Source of the DNA: an uncultured Azohydromonas sp.
GTDB taxonomy: Bacteria; Pseudomonadota; Gammaproteobacteria; Burkholderiales; Burkholderiaceae_C
Length of the DNA stretch: 64,000 nt
Assembly (NCBI RefSeq): GCF_937926365.1
Contig: NZ_CALAOH010000127.1
Span: forward strand, 1 to 64,000
Direction: 5' to 3'
The notes under the pieces were generated by a model that worked only from the letters and a program-made list of their open reading frames with translations, searched no databases and was not told the origin of the DNA. How positions within the stretch are numbered: position 1 is the stretch's first letter; each line of letters begins with the position of its first letter. The translations under genes were made by a program, and so were the position numbers. Positions 47,226 to 56,357 of the stretch are shown here, in pieces.

Positions 47226-48032
47226 ATGCTCAAGCTCGCCAACGTTTCCATGCGCTTCGGCGGCCTGCAGGTACTGCAGGACGTCAACATCGAGCTGCCC
47301 CCGGAGGGCAGCATCTTCGGCCTGATCGGCCCCAACGGCGCCGGCAAGACCACCGTCTTCAACCTCATCACCGGGCTGTTCCGGCCCACGGGCGGCGCCA
47401 TCGAGTTCGGCGGCCAGAGCCTCGTGGGGCTGGCGCCGCACGAGGTCACGCGCCGCGGCATCGCGCGCACCTTCCAGAACATCCGCGTGTTCAAAGAGAT
47501 GAGCCTGCTGGACAACGTAGTGGTGGGCATGCACCGCCACCTGGGTTACGGCGCTCTGGGCACGCTGTTCTCCAGCGCCGGAGTCCGGGCAGCGGAGAAG
47601 CGCGCGCGCGAGCGCGCACTGGAACTGCTGAGCTGGGTGCGGCTGGACCACAAGGCCAGCTCGACGGCCGACAGCCTTTCCTACGGCGAGCAGCGCCGGC
47701 TGGAACTGGCGCGCGCGCTGGCCACCGAGCCCAAGCTGCTGCTGCTCGACGAGCCCGTGGCGGGCATGAACGCCAGCGAGAAGACGGATCTGATGCACGA
47801 GATCCGCAACATCCGCGGCCGCGGCTACGGCATCTTCATGATCGAGCACGACATGCGCTTCGTGATGGGGCTGTGCGAGCGCGTGGCGGTGCTGAACTTC
47901 GGCCGCATCATCTGCGACTCCACCCCCGACGTGGTGCAGCGCGACCCGCAGGTGATCGAGGCCTATCTCGGCCGTGACGAGGACCCGCTGCAGGACGCGG
48001 CGGCACACGGGGCACAGGGGGCAAAGGCATGA
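47226..48032 (+). CDS. livG: Branched-chain amino acid ABC transporter ATPase LivG
   Basis: A 268-residue ABC ATPase. Walker A is GLIGPNGAGKTTVFNLITGL, the Q-loop region RTFQNIRVFKEM, the ABC signature LSYGEQRRLELARALA, Walker B LLLLDEPVAGMN, and the switch histidine in IFMIEHDMRFVMGL. The 20-residue insertion after the Q-loop region (YGALGTLFSSAG) is LivG-specific. It overlaps livF by 4 bp. Confidence 0.96.
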   Translation: MLKLANVSMRFGGLQVLQDVNIELPPEGSIFGLIGPNGAGKTTVFNLITGLFRPTGGAIEFGGQSLVGLAPHEVTRRGIARTFQNIRVFKEMSLLDNVVVGMHRHLGYGALGTLFSSAGVRAAEKRARERALELLSWVRLDHKASSTADSLSYGEQRRLELARALATEPKLLLLDEPVAGMNASEKTDLMHEIRNIRGRGYGIFMIEHDMRFVMGLCERVAVLNFGRIICDSTPDVVQRDPQVIEAYLGRDEDPLQDAAAHGAQGAKA

Positions 48033-48760
48033 GCACGACGACGACCACCGCCCCGCTGCTGCGCGTGGAGGGGCTGCAGGTGGCCTACGGCCACATCGAG
48101 GCCGTCAAGGGCGTGGATTTCGAGCTGCGCGAGGGCGAGATCACGGCACTCGTCGGGGCCAACGGCGCGGGCAAGTCCACCACGCTGATGGCGCTGTCGG
48201 GGCTGGTGAAACCCAAGGCCGGCCGCTTCCTGTTCGAGGGGCAGGACCTGGGCCAGTTGAAGCCGCACCAGCGCGTGGCGCGCGGCATCGTGCAAGTGGC
48301 CGAAGGCCGCGCGATGCTGACCCAGCTCACCGTGCGCGAGAACCTGGAGCTGGGCGCCTATAGCCGCCCGGGCCGCAAGGCCAAGCCCGGCGAGATGGAG
48401 CGCATCTTCGAGCTGTTCCCGCGCCTGAAGGAGCGGCTGGACGGTTACGCCGGCAACCTCTCCGGCGGCGAACAACAAATGCTGGCCATTGGCCGCGCGC
48501 TCATGGCCAACCCGCGCGTGCTGCTGCTCGACGAACCCTCCATGGGCCTGGCGCCCATCGTGGTGCAGGAGATCTTCCGCACCCTGGTGAGCATCAACCG
48601 CACGGGGCTGACGATCCTGCTGGTGGAGCAGAACGTGCGCCAGGCGCTGCGCATCGCCAGCCAGGCCTACGTGCTGGAAACCGGCCGCATCGTGCTGCAG
48701 GGCAGCGGCCGCGCGCTGCTGGACGACCCGAAGGTGCAGGCGGCCTACCTGGGCGGCTGA
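48029..48760 (+). CDS. livF: Branched-chain amino acid ABC transporter ATPase LivF
   Basis: A 243-residue ABC ATPase, the second nucleotide-binding subunit. Walker A is ALVGANGAGKSTTLMALSGL; the signature is LSGGEQQMLAIGRALMANP; Walker B is VLLLDEPSMGLAPIVVQEIF; the switch region is ILLVEQNVRQALRIA. It ends the livKHMGF operon, which is closed by a terminator at 48811. Confidence 0.96.
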   Translation: MSTTTTTAPLLRVEGLQVAYGHIEAVKGVDFELREGEITALVGANGAGKSTTLMALSGLVKPKAGRFLFEGQDLGQLKPHQRVARGIVQVAEGRAMLTQLTVRENLELGAYSRPGRKAKPGEMERIFELFPRLKERLDGYAGNLSGGEQQMLAIGRALMANPRVLLLDEPSMGLAPIVVQEIFRTLVSINRTGLTILLVEQNVRQALRIASQAYVLETGRIVLQGSGRALLDDPKVQAAYLGG

Positions 48761-48810
48761 GGCGCGAAGCGGTCGGGCGGGAACGCCGCCCGCTGTGACG
48801 CTCGAAAATA

Positions 48811-48834
48811 AATAGCGGCCCGTAGGCCGCTATT
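48811..48834 (+). terminator. Rho-independent terminator of the liv operon
   Basis: A 10-bp stem AATAGCGGCC/GGCCGCTATT with a CGTA loop and T-rich 3' side, 50 bp after livF and just ahead of the convergent DUF442 gene. Confidence 0.87.
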
Positions 48835-48855
48835 TCATTGGGAGGCCGGCTCTCT

Positions 48856-49215
48856 TCAGCCTTGCTGCTGCTGCGCCATCACGAAGAGCTTGGTGCTGCG
48901 CGTGCCGGTGCGGCAAAACGCCAGCACGGGTTTGGGCAGCTCCTGCAGCAACTTGGCGAAGGCCGCGGCCTCTTCCGGGGACTGGTAGCCCGGCGCCACC
49001 GGCAGGTGGCGGTACTCCAGCCCGGCGGCGAGGGCGGCCGTCTCGATGGCGCTGCTGGTGGGCTGGTCGGGACCGCCTTCGAAGTCAGGGCGGTTGTTGA
49101 TCACGCTGCGGAAGCCCGCGCGCGCGACCTCGGCCATCGCCTCGGGCGGGAGCTGGGGTGCCACGCACACCTCGTCGGTGAGCGGGCGCAGTTGGATTTC
49201 GGTGGGGGTGCTCAT
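48856..49215 (-). CDS. DUF442 phosphatase/sulfurtransferase-like protein (TIGR01244 type)
   Basis: A 119-residue protein of the DUF442 family, related to dual-specificity phosphatases. The catalytic loop CRTGTRS near the C-terminus matches the C-x5-R phosphatase signature. The upstream blocks GFRSVINNRPDFEGGPDQPT and LEYRHLPVAPGYQSPEEAAA match the N-terminal domain of Blh-type proteins. In some relatives the domain is fused to a beta-lactamase-like sulfide oxidation protein; here it stands alone. It begins 9 bp after yqeY on the same strand and is likely co-transcribed with rpsU-yqeY. Confidence 0.87.
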   Translation of the reverse strand: MSTPTEIQLRPLTDEVCVAPQLPPEAMAEVARAGFRSVINNRPDFEGGPDQPTSSAIETAALAAGLEYRHLPVAPGYQSPEEAAAFAKLLQELPKPVLAFCRTGTRSTKLFVMAQQQQG

Positions 49216-49224
49216 GGCGCCAGC

Positions 49225-49671
49225 TTAGCGGCTGAGCGCGGCCTTCACGGCGGCGGACACCAGCGCCATCTCGGCCTTGCCGGCGAGCTTGGCCTTGGCC
49301 GCGCCCATCACCTTGCCCATGTCGCCGGGGCCGGCGGCGCCCATCTCGGCCACCAGCGCGTCCACCTCGGCCTGCACCTCCTCCTGCGACAGGCGCTGCG
49401 GCAGGTAGCCTTGCAGCACCTGCATTTCCGCGGCCTCGATGTCGGCCAGGTCCTGGCGGGCGGCTTGGGTGTAGGCCGCGATGGAGTCCTTGCGCTGCTT
49501 GACCAGCTTGTCCACCACCGACACCACTTGCGCATCATCCAGCGTGATGCGCTCGTCCACTTCCTTCTGCTTGATCGCCGCCAGCAGCAGCCGGATGGTG
49601 GACAGCCGCGCCGTGTCCTTGGCACGCATGGCGGACTTCATGTCCTCGGTGATCTGGTCCTTCAGGCCCAT
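49225..49671 (-). CDS. yqeY: GatB/YqeY domain protein
   Basis: A 148-residue protein of the YqeY family, homologous to the tRNA-binding C-terminal part of GatB and possibly an amidotransferase-like tRNA-associated factor. Blocks are GLKDQITEDMKSAMRAKDTA, RLSTIRLLLAAIKQKEVDER and GPGDMGKVMGAAKAKLAGKA (the GxMGKVM end). Two ATGs are available: 49671 has a GGAG site at a good distance of 8 nt, while 49677 is only 2 nt from the same site, so 49671 is preferred. It sits behind rpsU; dnaG, which often follows, is not here. Confidence 0.93.
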   Translation of the reverse strand: MGLKDQITEDMKSAMRAKDTARLSTIRLLLAAIKQKEVDERITLDDAQVVSVVDKLVKQRKDSIAAYTQAARQDLADIEAAEMQVLQGYLPQRLSQEEVQAEVDALVAEMGAAGPGDMGKVMGAAKAKLAGKAEMALVSAAVKAALSR

Positions 49672-49703
49672 CGTCATTTCTCCAATTCCAGTTCCAGAAA
49701 TGC

Positions 49704-49734
49704 AAAAGCCCGCGACGGCGTCCCGCGCGGGCTT
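49704..49734 (-). terminator. Terminator after rpsU
   Basis: On the minus strand a 9-bp AAGCCCGCG/CGCGGGCTT stem with an 11-nt loop is followed by four T residues. It lies between rpsU and yqeY and probably allows partial read-through, lowering yqeY relative to rpsU. Confidence 0.75.
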
Positions 49735-49777
49735 GACTGTCAGAAGCAGTTCGAGCGCGAGGCTCGCGCCGAATCGA

Positions 49778-49990
49778 TCAGTACAGCTTCTTCGGCAGCT
49801 GCATGCTGCGCACGCGCTTGTAGTGGCGCTTGACGGCGGCAGCCTTCTTGCGCTTGCGCTCGGCAGTGGGCTTCTCGTAGAACTCGCGCGCACGCAGCTC
49901 GGTCAACAGGCCCAGCTTCTCAATGGTGCGCTTGAAGCGGCGCAGGGCCACATCGAACGGCTCGTTCTCTTTGACGCGAATCGTGGTCAT
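49778..49990 (-). CDS. rpsU: 30S ribosomal protein S21
   Basis: A 70-residue basic ribosomal protein. The sequence begins [20 protein letters not shown], followed by [20 protein letters not shown] and a very basic C-terminus ([20 protein letters not shown]). S21 is needed for translation initiation by base pairing of mRNA with 16S rRNA. It forms the head of rpsU-yqeY-DUF442. A candidate promoter lies about 100 bp upstream. Confidence 0.98.
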
Positions 49991-50091
49991 GAAAGGGGAT
50001 GTCCTTCAGTAGTTGCGCTCGGTGTCCGGCGCCGGAGTTTTCCGGATGTCCGTGGGCCAGATCGACACGCGGGTTTGCCAGCAAAACGCGG

Positions 50092-50122
50092 AGTATAACC
50101 TACGCGAATCAGTGCTCCGCAA
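50092..50122 (-). promoter_or_regulatory. Candidate rpsU promoter
   Basis: On the minus strand TATACT (-10) at 50092-50097 and TTGCGG (-35) at 50117-50122, with a 19-bp spacer. The spacing is long, so the -35 is uncertain. The rest of the gap between rpsU and the flavoprotein gene (49991-50243) shows no gene. Confidence 0.4.
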
Positions 50123-50243
50123 GCTGTCGTGCATCAAGACCTGCAGAAACCGCCGTCCGCGCAAGTATCCGGACCGGTGATGACGGGCGCGGGGTGTTGT
50201 GGATCAGGCCCGGGCCACGGCAGCCCGCCGCTGGCGCGCGGCT

Positions 50244-51458
50244 TCAAGCCTCGCGCGACGCCGCCATCGCCCGCGCGCAGGCCGCGGCGCTGGCCCAGGC
50301 CCACTGGAAGTTGTAGCCGCCCAGCCAGCCCGTAACGTCCACCACCTCGCCGATGAAGTGCAGCCCCGGCTGGCGCTTGCTCTCCATCGACTGCTGGTTG
50401 AGTTCGCGCGTATCCACGCCGCCGGCCGTGACCTCCGCCTTGCGGTAGCCCTCGCTGCCGTCGGGTGTGAGTTCCCAGCGCGACAGCGCTGCGCCCAGCG
50501 CCGCCAGCTCCTTGTCGCGCGTCTGCGGCATGGGCGTGGATCCATCGACGCTCGCGCGCGCGAGCCAAGCATCGGCCAGGCGCTGCGGCAACAGCGCGGC
50601 CAGCTCGTTGCCGAGCTGGCGCTTGGACTTGCCCTTGGCCTCGCGCAGCAGCGCGCCCAGGTCGCGCCCCGGCGCGAGGTCGATGCGCAGCGGCTGACCC
50701 GGCTGCCAGAAGCTGCTGATCTGCAGCACCGCCGGGCCGCTGAGGCCGCGGTGCGTGAACAGCAGGTCCTCCAGGAAGCGCGTGGCCTTCTTGCCGCTGC
50801 CGGTCTCGATGCCCACCTCCAGCGCGATGCCCGACAGCGGCGCGAAGGCCGCCCAGGTCGGTGCGTCGAAGGTCAGCGGCACCAGGGCCGGGCGCGGCTC
50901 CATCAGGCGGTGGCCGAACTGCTTGGCCAGCCGGAAGCCGAAGTCCGTCGCGCCGATCTTCGGGATCGACAGCCCGCCCGTGGCCACCACCAGCCGCGCG
51001 CTGCGTTGCGTGCCGCGGTCGGTGTCGGTTTCGTAGCCCTCGGCCGTGCGCCGCACCTCCAGCACCTTGCACGGCTGCCAGCGCGTGACGCGCCCGGCCT
51101 CGCACTCGGCCAGCAGCATCTCGATCACGTCCTCGGCGGAGCGGTCGCAGAAGAGCTGGCCCTTGTGCTTCTCGTGAAAGGGAATGCGGTACTTCCTGAT
51201 CAGCTCGATGAAGTCCGCCGCCGTGTAGCGCGCCAGCGCCGAGCGGCAGAAGTGCGGGTTCTCGCCCAGGTAGTTGGCGGGGCCGGCCTCGCGGTTGGTG
51301 AAGTTGCAGCGTCCGCCGCCGGAGATGCGGATCTTCTCGGCCACCTTCGGCGCGTGGTCGATGAGCAGCACCTTGAGGCCCAGTTGCCCGGCGATGCCGG
51401 CACAAAAAAGGCCGGCCGCGCCGGCGCCGACGATGACGCAATCCCATGTTTCAGACAT
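50244..51458 (-). CDS. BaiN/HI0933-family FAD-dependent oxidoreductase
   Basis: A 404-residue flavoprotein. The FAD dinucleotide fold is VIVGAGAAGLFCAGIAGQLG, followed by the diagnostic ISGGGRCNFTN of the HI0933/YhiN group. GRVTRWQPCKVLEV and LVVATGGLSIPKIGATDFGF are further family blocks, and the C-terminal block is GEVVDVTGWLGGYNFQWAWA. Physiological substrates are mostly unknown; some relatives reduce enoyl bonds of bile acids. It is 28 bp downstream of cobA on the same strand and could be the last gene of the nitrate assimilation transcript, although a functional link is not shown. Confidence 0.9.
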   Translation of the reverse strand: MSETWDCVIVGAGAAGLFCAGIAGQLGLKVLLIDHAPKVAEKIRISGGGRCNFTNREAGPANYLGENPHFCRSALARYTAADFIELIRKYRIPFHEKHKGQLFCDRSAEDVIEMLLAECEAGRVTRWQPCKVLEVRRTAEGYETDTDRGTQRSARLVVATGGLSIPKIGATDFGFRLAKQFGHRLMEPRPALVPLTFDAPTWAAFAPLSGIALEVGIETGSGKKATRFLEDLLFTHRGLSGPAVLQISSFWQPGQPLRIDLAPGRDLGALLREAKGKSKRQLGNELAALLPQRLADAWLARASVDGSTPMPQTRDKELAALGAALSRWELTPDGSEGYRKAEVTAGGVDTRELNQQSMESKRQPGLHFIGEVVDVTGWLGGYNFQWAWASAAACARAMAASREA

Positions 51459-51486
51459 GGGGCGCCATTGTCCGGGTTTCCCCGAA

Positions 51487-52398
51487 TCAGGCGCTGCGCC
51501 GGGTGTTCTCGGCCGCGGCGGGCGTGAGGGCCTGCGCAGCCTGCACCTGGTTCTCGGCCTGCAGTGCCAGCGTGCGGGCGTGGACCACCTCGCCGATGAC
51601 CATCACCGCTGGGCTGCCCAGCCCGGACTCGCGCAGCGCCTGCGGCAGCCGCTCCAGCGTCGTAACCAACTCGCGCTGCTGCGGCAGGCTCGCGTGCTGG
51701 ATCACCGCCACCGGCGTGTCGCCGGGCAGGCCCTGCACCAGCCCGGCATGGATGCGCTCGGCTTGCGCCACGCCCATGTAGATCACCAGCGTCAGCCCTT
51801 GCGCCGCGGCCATCGCCAGCACCGACCAGTCCGGCGTGCAGCCCCCCGGCTTGGCATGGCCGGTGACGAAGATGACGCCCTGCGCATGCGCGCGGTGCGT
51901 CAGCGGCACGCCGATGCTCGTGGCCGCCGCCAGCCCGGAGGTGATGCCGTTGACCACGCGCACCGGGATGCCCTGCGCCTGCAGCGTCTGCACCTCCTCG
52001 CCGCCGCGGCCGAAGATGAACGGGTCGCCGCCCTTGAGCCTCACCACGCGCTGGCCGGCCAGCGCCTCGGCCGCCATCAGCCGCTCGATGAAGGCTTGCG
52101 GCGTGCTCTCGCAGCCGCCGCGCTTGCCCACCGGCACGATGCGCGGCCGGCGTTTCAGCCCGCGCAGCGCGAACTCCACCAGCGCCGTCGGCACCAGGTC
52201 ATCGACCAGCAGCACCGTCGCGCGCCGGATGGCGCGCAGCGCCGCCAGCGTCAGCAACTGCGGGTCACCCGGACCGGCGCCCACCAGCGTGCAGTCGCCG
52301 GGGCCGTGGCGGCTGAAGGAGCGCTGGCCGGACAGGGCCTGCAGGCGGGCGAGGGTGGGCGTGGCAGAAGGGACGTGGGGCTCTGTCCGGTTTGTCAT
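51487..52398 (-). CDS. cobA: Uroporphyrinogen-III C-methyltransferase
   Basis: A 303-residue SUMT that makes precorrin-2 from uroporphyrinogen III, the branch point to siroheme and cobalamin. Family motifs are LVGAGPGDPQLLTLAALRAI (SAM site), VLLVDDLVPTALVEFA, VRLKGGDPFIFGRGGEEVQT and FVTGHAKPGG. An N-terminal extension of about 35 residues is present. The position after nirB-nirD-nasA-ybiB suggests that it supplies siroheme for NirB; the oxidase/chelatase domain of CysG is not fused and not nearby. Confidence 0.94.
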   Translation of the reverse strand: MTNRTEPHVPSATPTLARLQALSGQRSFSRHGPGDCTLVGAGPGDPQLLTLAALRAIRRATVLLVDDLVPTALVEFALRGLKRRPRIVPVGKRGGCESTPQAFIERLMAAEALAGQRVVRLKGGDPFIFGRGGEEVQTLQAQGIPVRVVNGITSGLAAATSIGVPLTHRAHAQGVIFVTGHAKPGGCTPDWSVLAMAAAQGLTLVIYMGVAQAERIHAGLVQGLPGDTPVAVIQHASLPQQRELVTTLERLPQALRESGLGSPAVMVIGEVVHARTLALQAENQVQAAQALTPAAAENTRRSA

Positions 52399-52411
52399 GT
52401 TTGATACCTCT

Positions 52412-53362
52412 TCAGGCGCTTTGGGCCAGCGCCTCGTCCTGCATCGCGGCCAGCGCGCCCATCAGCAGCTGCACCTGGCGCTCCAGCGGCGCCGGTACCG
52501 GCTTCTCGCCGCTGAGCACGGCCTGGATGTAGAGGGCGGTGGTGGCGGCGTCGTTCTCCCGCGGCAGCACCGGCAGCTGCGCCAATGCACCTTCCTGGGG
52601 CGCGCAGGACAGGTCGGCGTGCAGCGTGCCCTGCAGTGTCAGATCCATGCGCGGCAGCCGACGCGGGTCGGCCACGGGCTCGCCCTCGGTGCCGCGCAGC
52701 AGCAGCATGTCGGCGCCCGTGTTCTGCGCGTACTGCGCCAGGAGCTGGCCGAACTCGGGATGGGTGTAGTTCGTGACGCGCAGCCCGCGCGCGCCGCGCA
52801 CGGGGTTGAGCATCTTGGCGATGGTGTGCCCGGAGTTGCGCAGGCCGAGCACCCAGCGCACGTCCAGCAGCCGCGCCAGCGGCGGGCACAGCGCGTCGAT
52901 GCGCATGTAGGCGGGCTCATGCCGCGCCCAGGCCCGCTCCACCTCCTGCACGCTGCCCACCGCGGGCAGGCCCAGGTCGCGCAGCACCTCGGCGCTGGTC
53001 ACGCGCGAGGGGTCCTGCAGCGGGCCGTGCACCAGCACGCGCGCGCCTTCCTGCGCCAGGCGCAGCGCCAGCAGCGGCGTGAGGTTGGGCAGCCGGCGCG
53101 AGCCGTTGTAGCTGGGCAGCATGACCACCGGCCGGTCGGAGGGGATGGCCAGGCAGCGCTCGTGCGCCGCGGCCAGGAAGCCCGCGAGCTCGTCGGCCGT
53201 TTCTCCCTTCATGCGCATCGCGATGGCGAAGGCGCCGATTTCCAGGTCGCTGGCGGCCCCGTCGAGCACCTGGCCCATGAGGTCGTGCGCCTGCTCCACC
53301 GTGAGCGAACGCGCGCCGTTGGCGCCGCGGCCGATTTCCTTGATGTAGGTCGAAATGCTCAT
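52412..53362 (-). CDS. ybiB: YbiB family protein (TrpD-like fold, DNA-binding)
   Basis: A 316-residue protein with the glycosyltransferase family 3/anthranilate phosphoribosyltransferase fold. E. coli YbiB, a homologue, binds nucleic acids without a defined catalytic role. The N-terminal helical domain is SLTVEQAHDLMGQVLDGAAS through EIGAFAIAMRMKGETADELA. PVVMLPSYNGSRRLPNLTPL replaces the TrpD substrate loop. Further blocks are VLGLRNSGHTIAKMLNPVRG and VTNYTHPEFGQLLAQYAQNT. The TrpD pattern GTGGD is missing, so tryptophan synthesis is unlikely. It lies inside the nitrate assimilation operon between nasA and cobA. ATG 53362 is the family start. Confidence 0.88.
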   Translation of the reverse strand: MSISTYIKEIGRGANGARSLTVEQAHDLMGQVLDGAASDLEIGAFAIAMRMKGETADELAGFLAAAHERCLAIPSDRPVVMLPSYNGSRRLPNLTPLLALRLAQEGARVLVHGPLQDPSRVTSAEVLRDLGLPAVGSVQEVERAWARHEPAYMRIDALCPPLARLLDVRWVLGLRNSGHTIAKMLNPVRGARGLRVTNYTHPEFGQLLAQYAQNTGADMLLLRGTEGEPVADPRRLPRMDLTLQGTLHADLSCAPQEGALAQLPVLPRENDAATTALYIQAVLSGEKPVPAPLERQVQLLMGALAAMQDEALAQSA

Positions 53363-53494
53363 GTCGAATTGTCTCCCGGCCCCGTTTCGCAAGAAGCGGG
53401 CCGGCATGAGGGCGCCGGGGCGATGCGGGCGTAGCGCATGTTCCAAACCTCCTCCTTGCTCGTGAAAGGACCGGTTCGCCGATGCGAACGGCCG

Positions 53495-56314
53495 TCAGGC
53501 CGCCACCGCCGAGGCCGCACTGGCCGGCGTGGCTTGCACCAGCGTCTTGAGCGCGGGCACGCAGGAGCCGCAGTTGGTGCCGCAGCGCAGCCGGCCCTGC
53601 AGTTGCGCCAGGCGGTCCGCGGGGTTGCCCTGGCAACTGACCAGCGCCTGGCGGATCTGCGGCTCGCTGACGTTGAAGCAGGCGCATACCTGCTTGCCGC
53701 GCGGCGCCAGCGCCACGGGCGCCTTGGCGCCGGGGGCCAGCAGCATGCGGCCGTAGGCCTGCGCCGGCAGCTCCTCCTGCAGCAGCGCCTTGATCCAGCT
53801 TTCGGCGCTGACGTCGCCGGCCAGCAGCACCGCCTCCAGCCGGCTGTCGCCGCCGGCGCTGCTCAGCCGCACGGTGCGGCGCTGGCCGCGCTTGCGGTCC
53901 TCGTAGCGCAGCGCGCGCGCGCCGTCGGCATCCAGCCCCAGCAGCCGCTCGACTTCGTCGACCAGTTCCAGCGGCGGCGGCGCGTCGGCCGCGGCGCGGA
54001 ACAGCACGCCACTGCGCTCGTGGCCGAAGGGCACGCAGCTGGCGTAGTCGAAGCGCTCCATCAGCGCGCGCAGCTGCGCGCGCGCCGCGTGCGCCCGTTC
54101 CTGCGGCAGCCAAGCCAGCGCCAGCAGCTTCCACGGCAGCTCGGCCTTGAGCAGCTTCACCGCCGCGTGCTTGAGCTCGGGCTGCTTGGAGATGGGGCAG
54201 AACGCCGGCGAGGTGAGGGCGTTCACGCCCGCCAGCGGCTCGCCGCGGCTGCTGCGGCCGGAAAGGAACTCCGAGCCCCAGTGCATCGGGATGTAGGCCT
54301 GCGTGAGCGGGATGGCCTCGCTGGACACGGCCGGCAGCACGATGGCGCCGCGGCGCGAGGTCACGTAGACCAGCTCGCCCTCGGCCAGCTTCAGCCGCGC
54401 CATCTCCTGCGGGTTCAGCTCCACCGCCGGCTCGGGCACGTGGCCGAAGAGCCGGCCCAGCACGCCGGTGCGGCTCATGCCATGCCACTGGTCGCGCAGC
54501 CGCCCGGTGTTGAGGCTGAAGGGGAAGCGCCCATCGCGCGGCTCGGCCACGGGTTCAAAGGGCAGATCGGCGAACTTCGCCTTGCCATCGGCGGTGGGAA
54601 ACACGCCGTCCTCGTACAGCCGCGCGCGGCCCTGCGATGCGCCCTCGGGCAGCGGCCACTGCTGCGGGCCCTGCGCCTCCAGCATCGCCCAGCTCAGGCC
54701 GGTGATGTCCAGGTCGCGCCCGCGCGTGCTCTCGCGGTGCTCGTTCCACGCCGCCTCGGGGCCGGCGTAGGCGAAGAGCGACGGTTTCCCCGCGCACAGC
54801 CGGCCTTCCAGCCGCTGCGCGAACTCGGTGGCGATGGCGAAGTCGGTGCGGGCCTCGCCCGGCGCCGCCACCGCCGGGCGCACGCGGCTGATGCGGCGCT
54901 CGCTGTTGGTGACGGTGCCTTCCTTCTCGCCCCAGGTGGCCGCGGGCAGCAGCAGGTCGGCGAAGGCCGCGGTGGCGGTGTCCTTGAAAGCCTCCTGCAC
55001 CACCACGAACTCCGCCCGCTGCAGCGCGCGGCGCACGGTGGCCTGGTCGGGCAGCGACTGCGCCGGATTGGTGCATGCGATCCACAGCGCCTTGATCTCG
55101 CCGTCGGCCGCCGCCTCGAACATCTCGACGGCCGTCTTGCCCGGCCGCGAGGGCACGTCCTCCACGCCCCACAGCCGTGCCACCTCGGCGCGGTGCTCGG
55201 GGTTGGCCAGGTCGCGGTGCGCCGACAGCAGGTTGGACAACCCGCCCACCTCGCGCCCGCCCATGGCGTTGGGCTGGCCGGTGAGCGAGAAGGGGCCCGC
55301 GCCGGGCTTGCCGATCTGGCCGGTGGCCAGGTGCAGGTTGATCAGCGCCGCGTTCTTCGCGGTGCCGTTGCGGCTCTGGTTCAGGCCTTGGCAGTACAGC
55401 GACAGCGTCGGGGCGCGCGGGCCGCCCGGACCTTCCTTGCCGTCCAGCCCGGCGAACCACTTCGCGGCCGTGACGATGTCCTGCTCGCGCAGGCCCGTGA
55501 TGCGCGCCGTCTCGCGCGGCGTGTACTCGCGCACCCGGTGGCGCAGCGCGTCGAAGCCGCTGGTGTGGGCGTCGATGAAGGCGTTGTCGGTCAGGCCGTC
55601 CCACAGCATCAGGTGCAGCAGGCCGTGGAACAGCGCCACGTCGGTGCCGGGCAGCAGCGGCAGGTGCAGGTCGGCCAGCTGCGCCGTCTCGGTGCGGCGC
55701 GGATCGACCACGATCAGCCGCAACGCCGGGTTGGCGCGCTTGGCGTCCTCGATGCGGCGCATGACGATCGGGTGCGCCCAGGCCGTGTTGGAGCCGGCGA
55801 TGAAGAGGGTACGCGCCCGCGCCAGGTCCTCGTAGCAGGCCGGGGGCGCATCGGCGCCCAGCGTCGCCTTGTAGCCGGCCACCGCGGAGCTCATGCACAG
55901 CCGCGAGTTGGTATCGACGTTGTTGGTGCCGATCAGCCCCTTGGCCAGCTTGTTGAAGACGTAGTAGTCCTCGGTCAGCAGCTGCCCGGAAAGATAGAAG
56001 CCCACGGCGTCCGGGCCGTGGCGGCGGATCACGTCCTCGAAGCGGTCCGTGGCCAGCGACAGGGCCTCGTTCCAGCCCACGCGCCGCGGCGCCTCGCCGC
56101 GCCGGTCGCGGCGCATCGGCGCCAGGAGCCGCTGCTGCAGCGTCACGGGCGCGGCGGCGGTGAGGTGCAGCGTGCTGCCTTTGCTGCACAGCCGGCCGAG
56201 GTTGGCCGGATGCTCGGGGTCGCCGCGCACGCCGGTGATCTGCGCGCCATCGCTCTCGATGATCACGCCGCAGCCGACGCCGCAGTAGGGGCAGGTGGAA
56301 CGGGTTTCAGCCAT
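53495..56314 (-). CDS. nasA: Assimilatory nitrate reductase catalytic subunit with C-terminal [2Fe-2S] domain
   Basis: A 939-residue molybdopterin enzyme reducing nitrate to nitrite in the cytoplasm. The N-terminal [4Fe-4S] motif is STCPYCGVGCGVI with the fourth ligand in LGRLCSKG. Bis-MGD domain blocks include VGFYLSGQLLTEDYYVFNKL, DTNSRLCMSSAVAGYK, WAHPIVMRRIEDAK, SNPAQS-type CTNPAQSLPD, GEKEGTVTNSERRISR and PIHWGS-like MHWGSEFLSG. The C-terminus is a BFD-like [2Fe-2S] domain (CACFNVSEPQIRQAL, then CGTNCGSCVPALK), as in NasA of Klebsiella-type enzymes. ATG 56314 is supported by start of the Fe-S domain. It is 43 bp downstream of nirD. Confidence 0.97.
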   Translation of the reverse strand: MAETRSTCPYCGVGCGVIIESDGAQITGVRGDPEHPANLGRLCSKGSTLHLTAAAPVTLQQRLLAPMRRDRRGEAPRRVGWNEALSLATDRFEDVIRRHGPDAVGFYLSGQLLTEDYYVFNKLAKGLIGTNNVDTNSRLCMSSAVAGYKATLGADAPPACYEDLARARTLFIAGSNTAWAHPIVMRRIEDAKRANPALRLIVVDPRRTETAQLADLHLPLLPGTDVALFHGLLHLMLWDGLTDNAFIDAHTSGFDALRHRVREYTPRETARITGLREQDIVTAAKWFAGLDGKEGPGGPRAPTLSLYCQGLNQSRNGTAKNAALINLHLATGQIGKPGAGPFSLTGQPNAMGGREVGGLSNLLSAHRDLANPEHRAEVARLWGVEDVPSRPGKTAVEMFEAAADGEIKALWIACTNPAQSLPDQATVRRALQRAEFVVVQEAFKDTATAAFADLLLPAATWGEKEGTVTNSERRISRVRPAVAAPGEARTDFAIATEFAQRLEGRLCAGKPSLFAYAGPEAAWNEHRESTRGRDLDITGLSWAMLEAQGPQQWPLPEGASQGRARLYEDGVFPTADGKAKFADLPFEPVAEPRDGRFPFSLNTGRLRDQWHGMSRTGVLGRLFGHVPEPAVELNPQEMARLKLAEGELVYVTSRRGAIVLPAVSSEAIPLTQAYIPMHWGSEFLSGRSSRGEPLAGVNALTSPAFCPISKQPELKHAAVKLLKAELPWKLLALAWLPQERAHAARAQLRALMERFDYASCVPFGHERSGVLFRAAADAPPPLELVDEVERLLGLDADGARALRYEDRKRGQRRTVRLSSAGGDSRLEAVLLAGDVSAESWIKALLQEELPAQAYGRMLLAPGAKAPVALAPRGKQVCACFNVSEPQIRQALVSCQGNPADRLAQLQGRLRCGTNCGSCVPALKTLVQATPASAASAVAA

Positions 56315-56357
56315 GTCGGAACCGTGGTGGGACGTTGGAGGCGGGCGCTCAGCTCCG

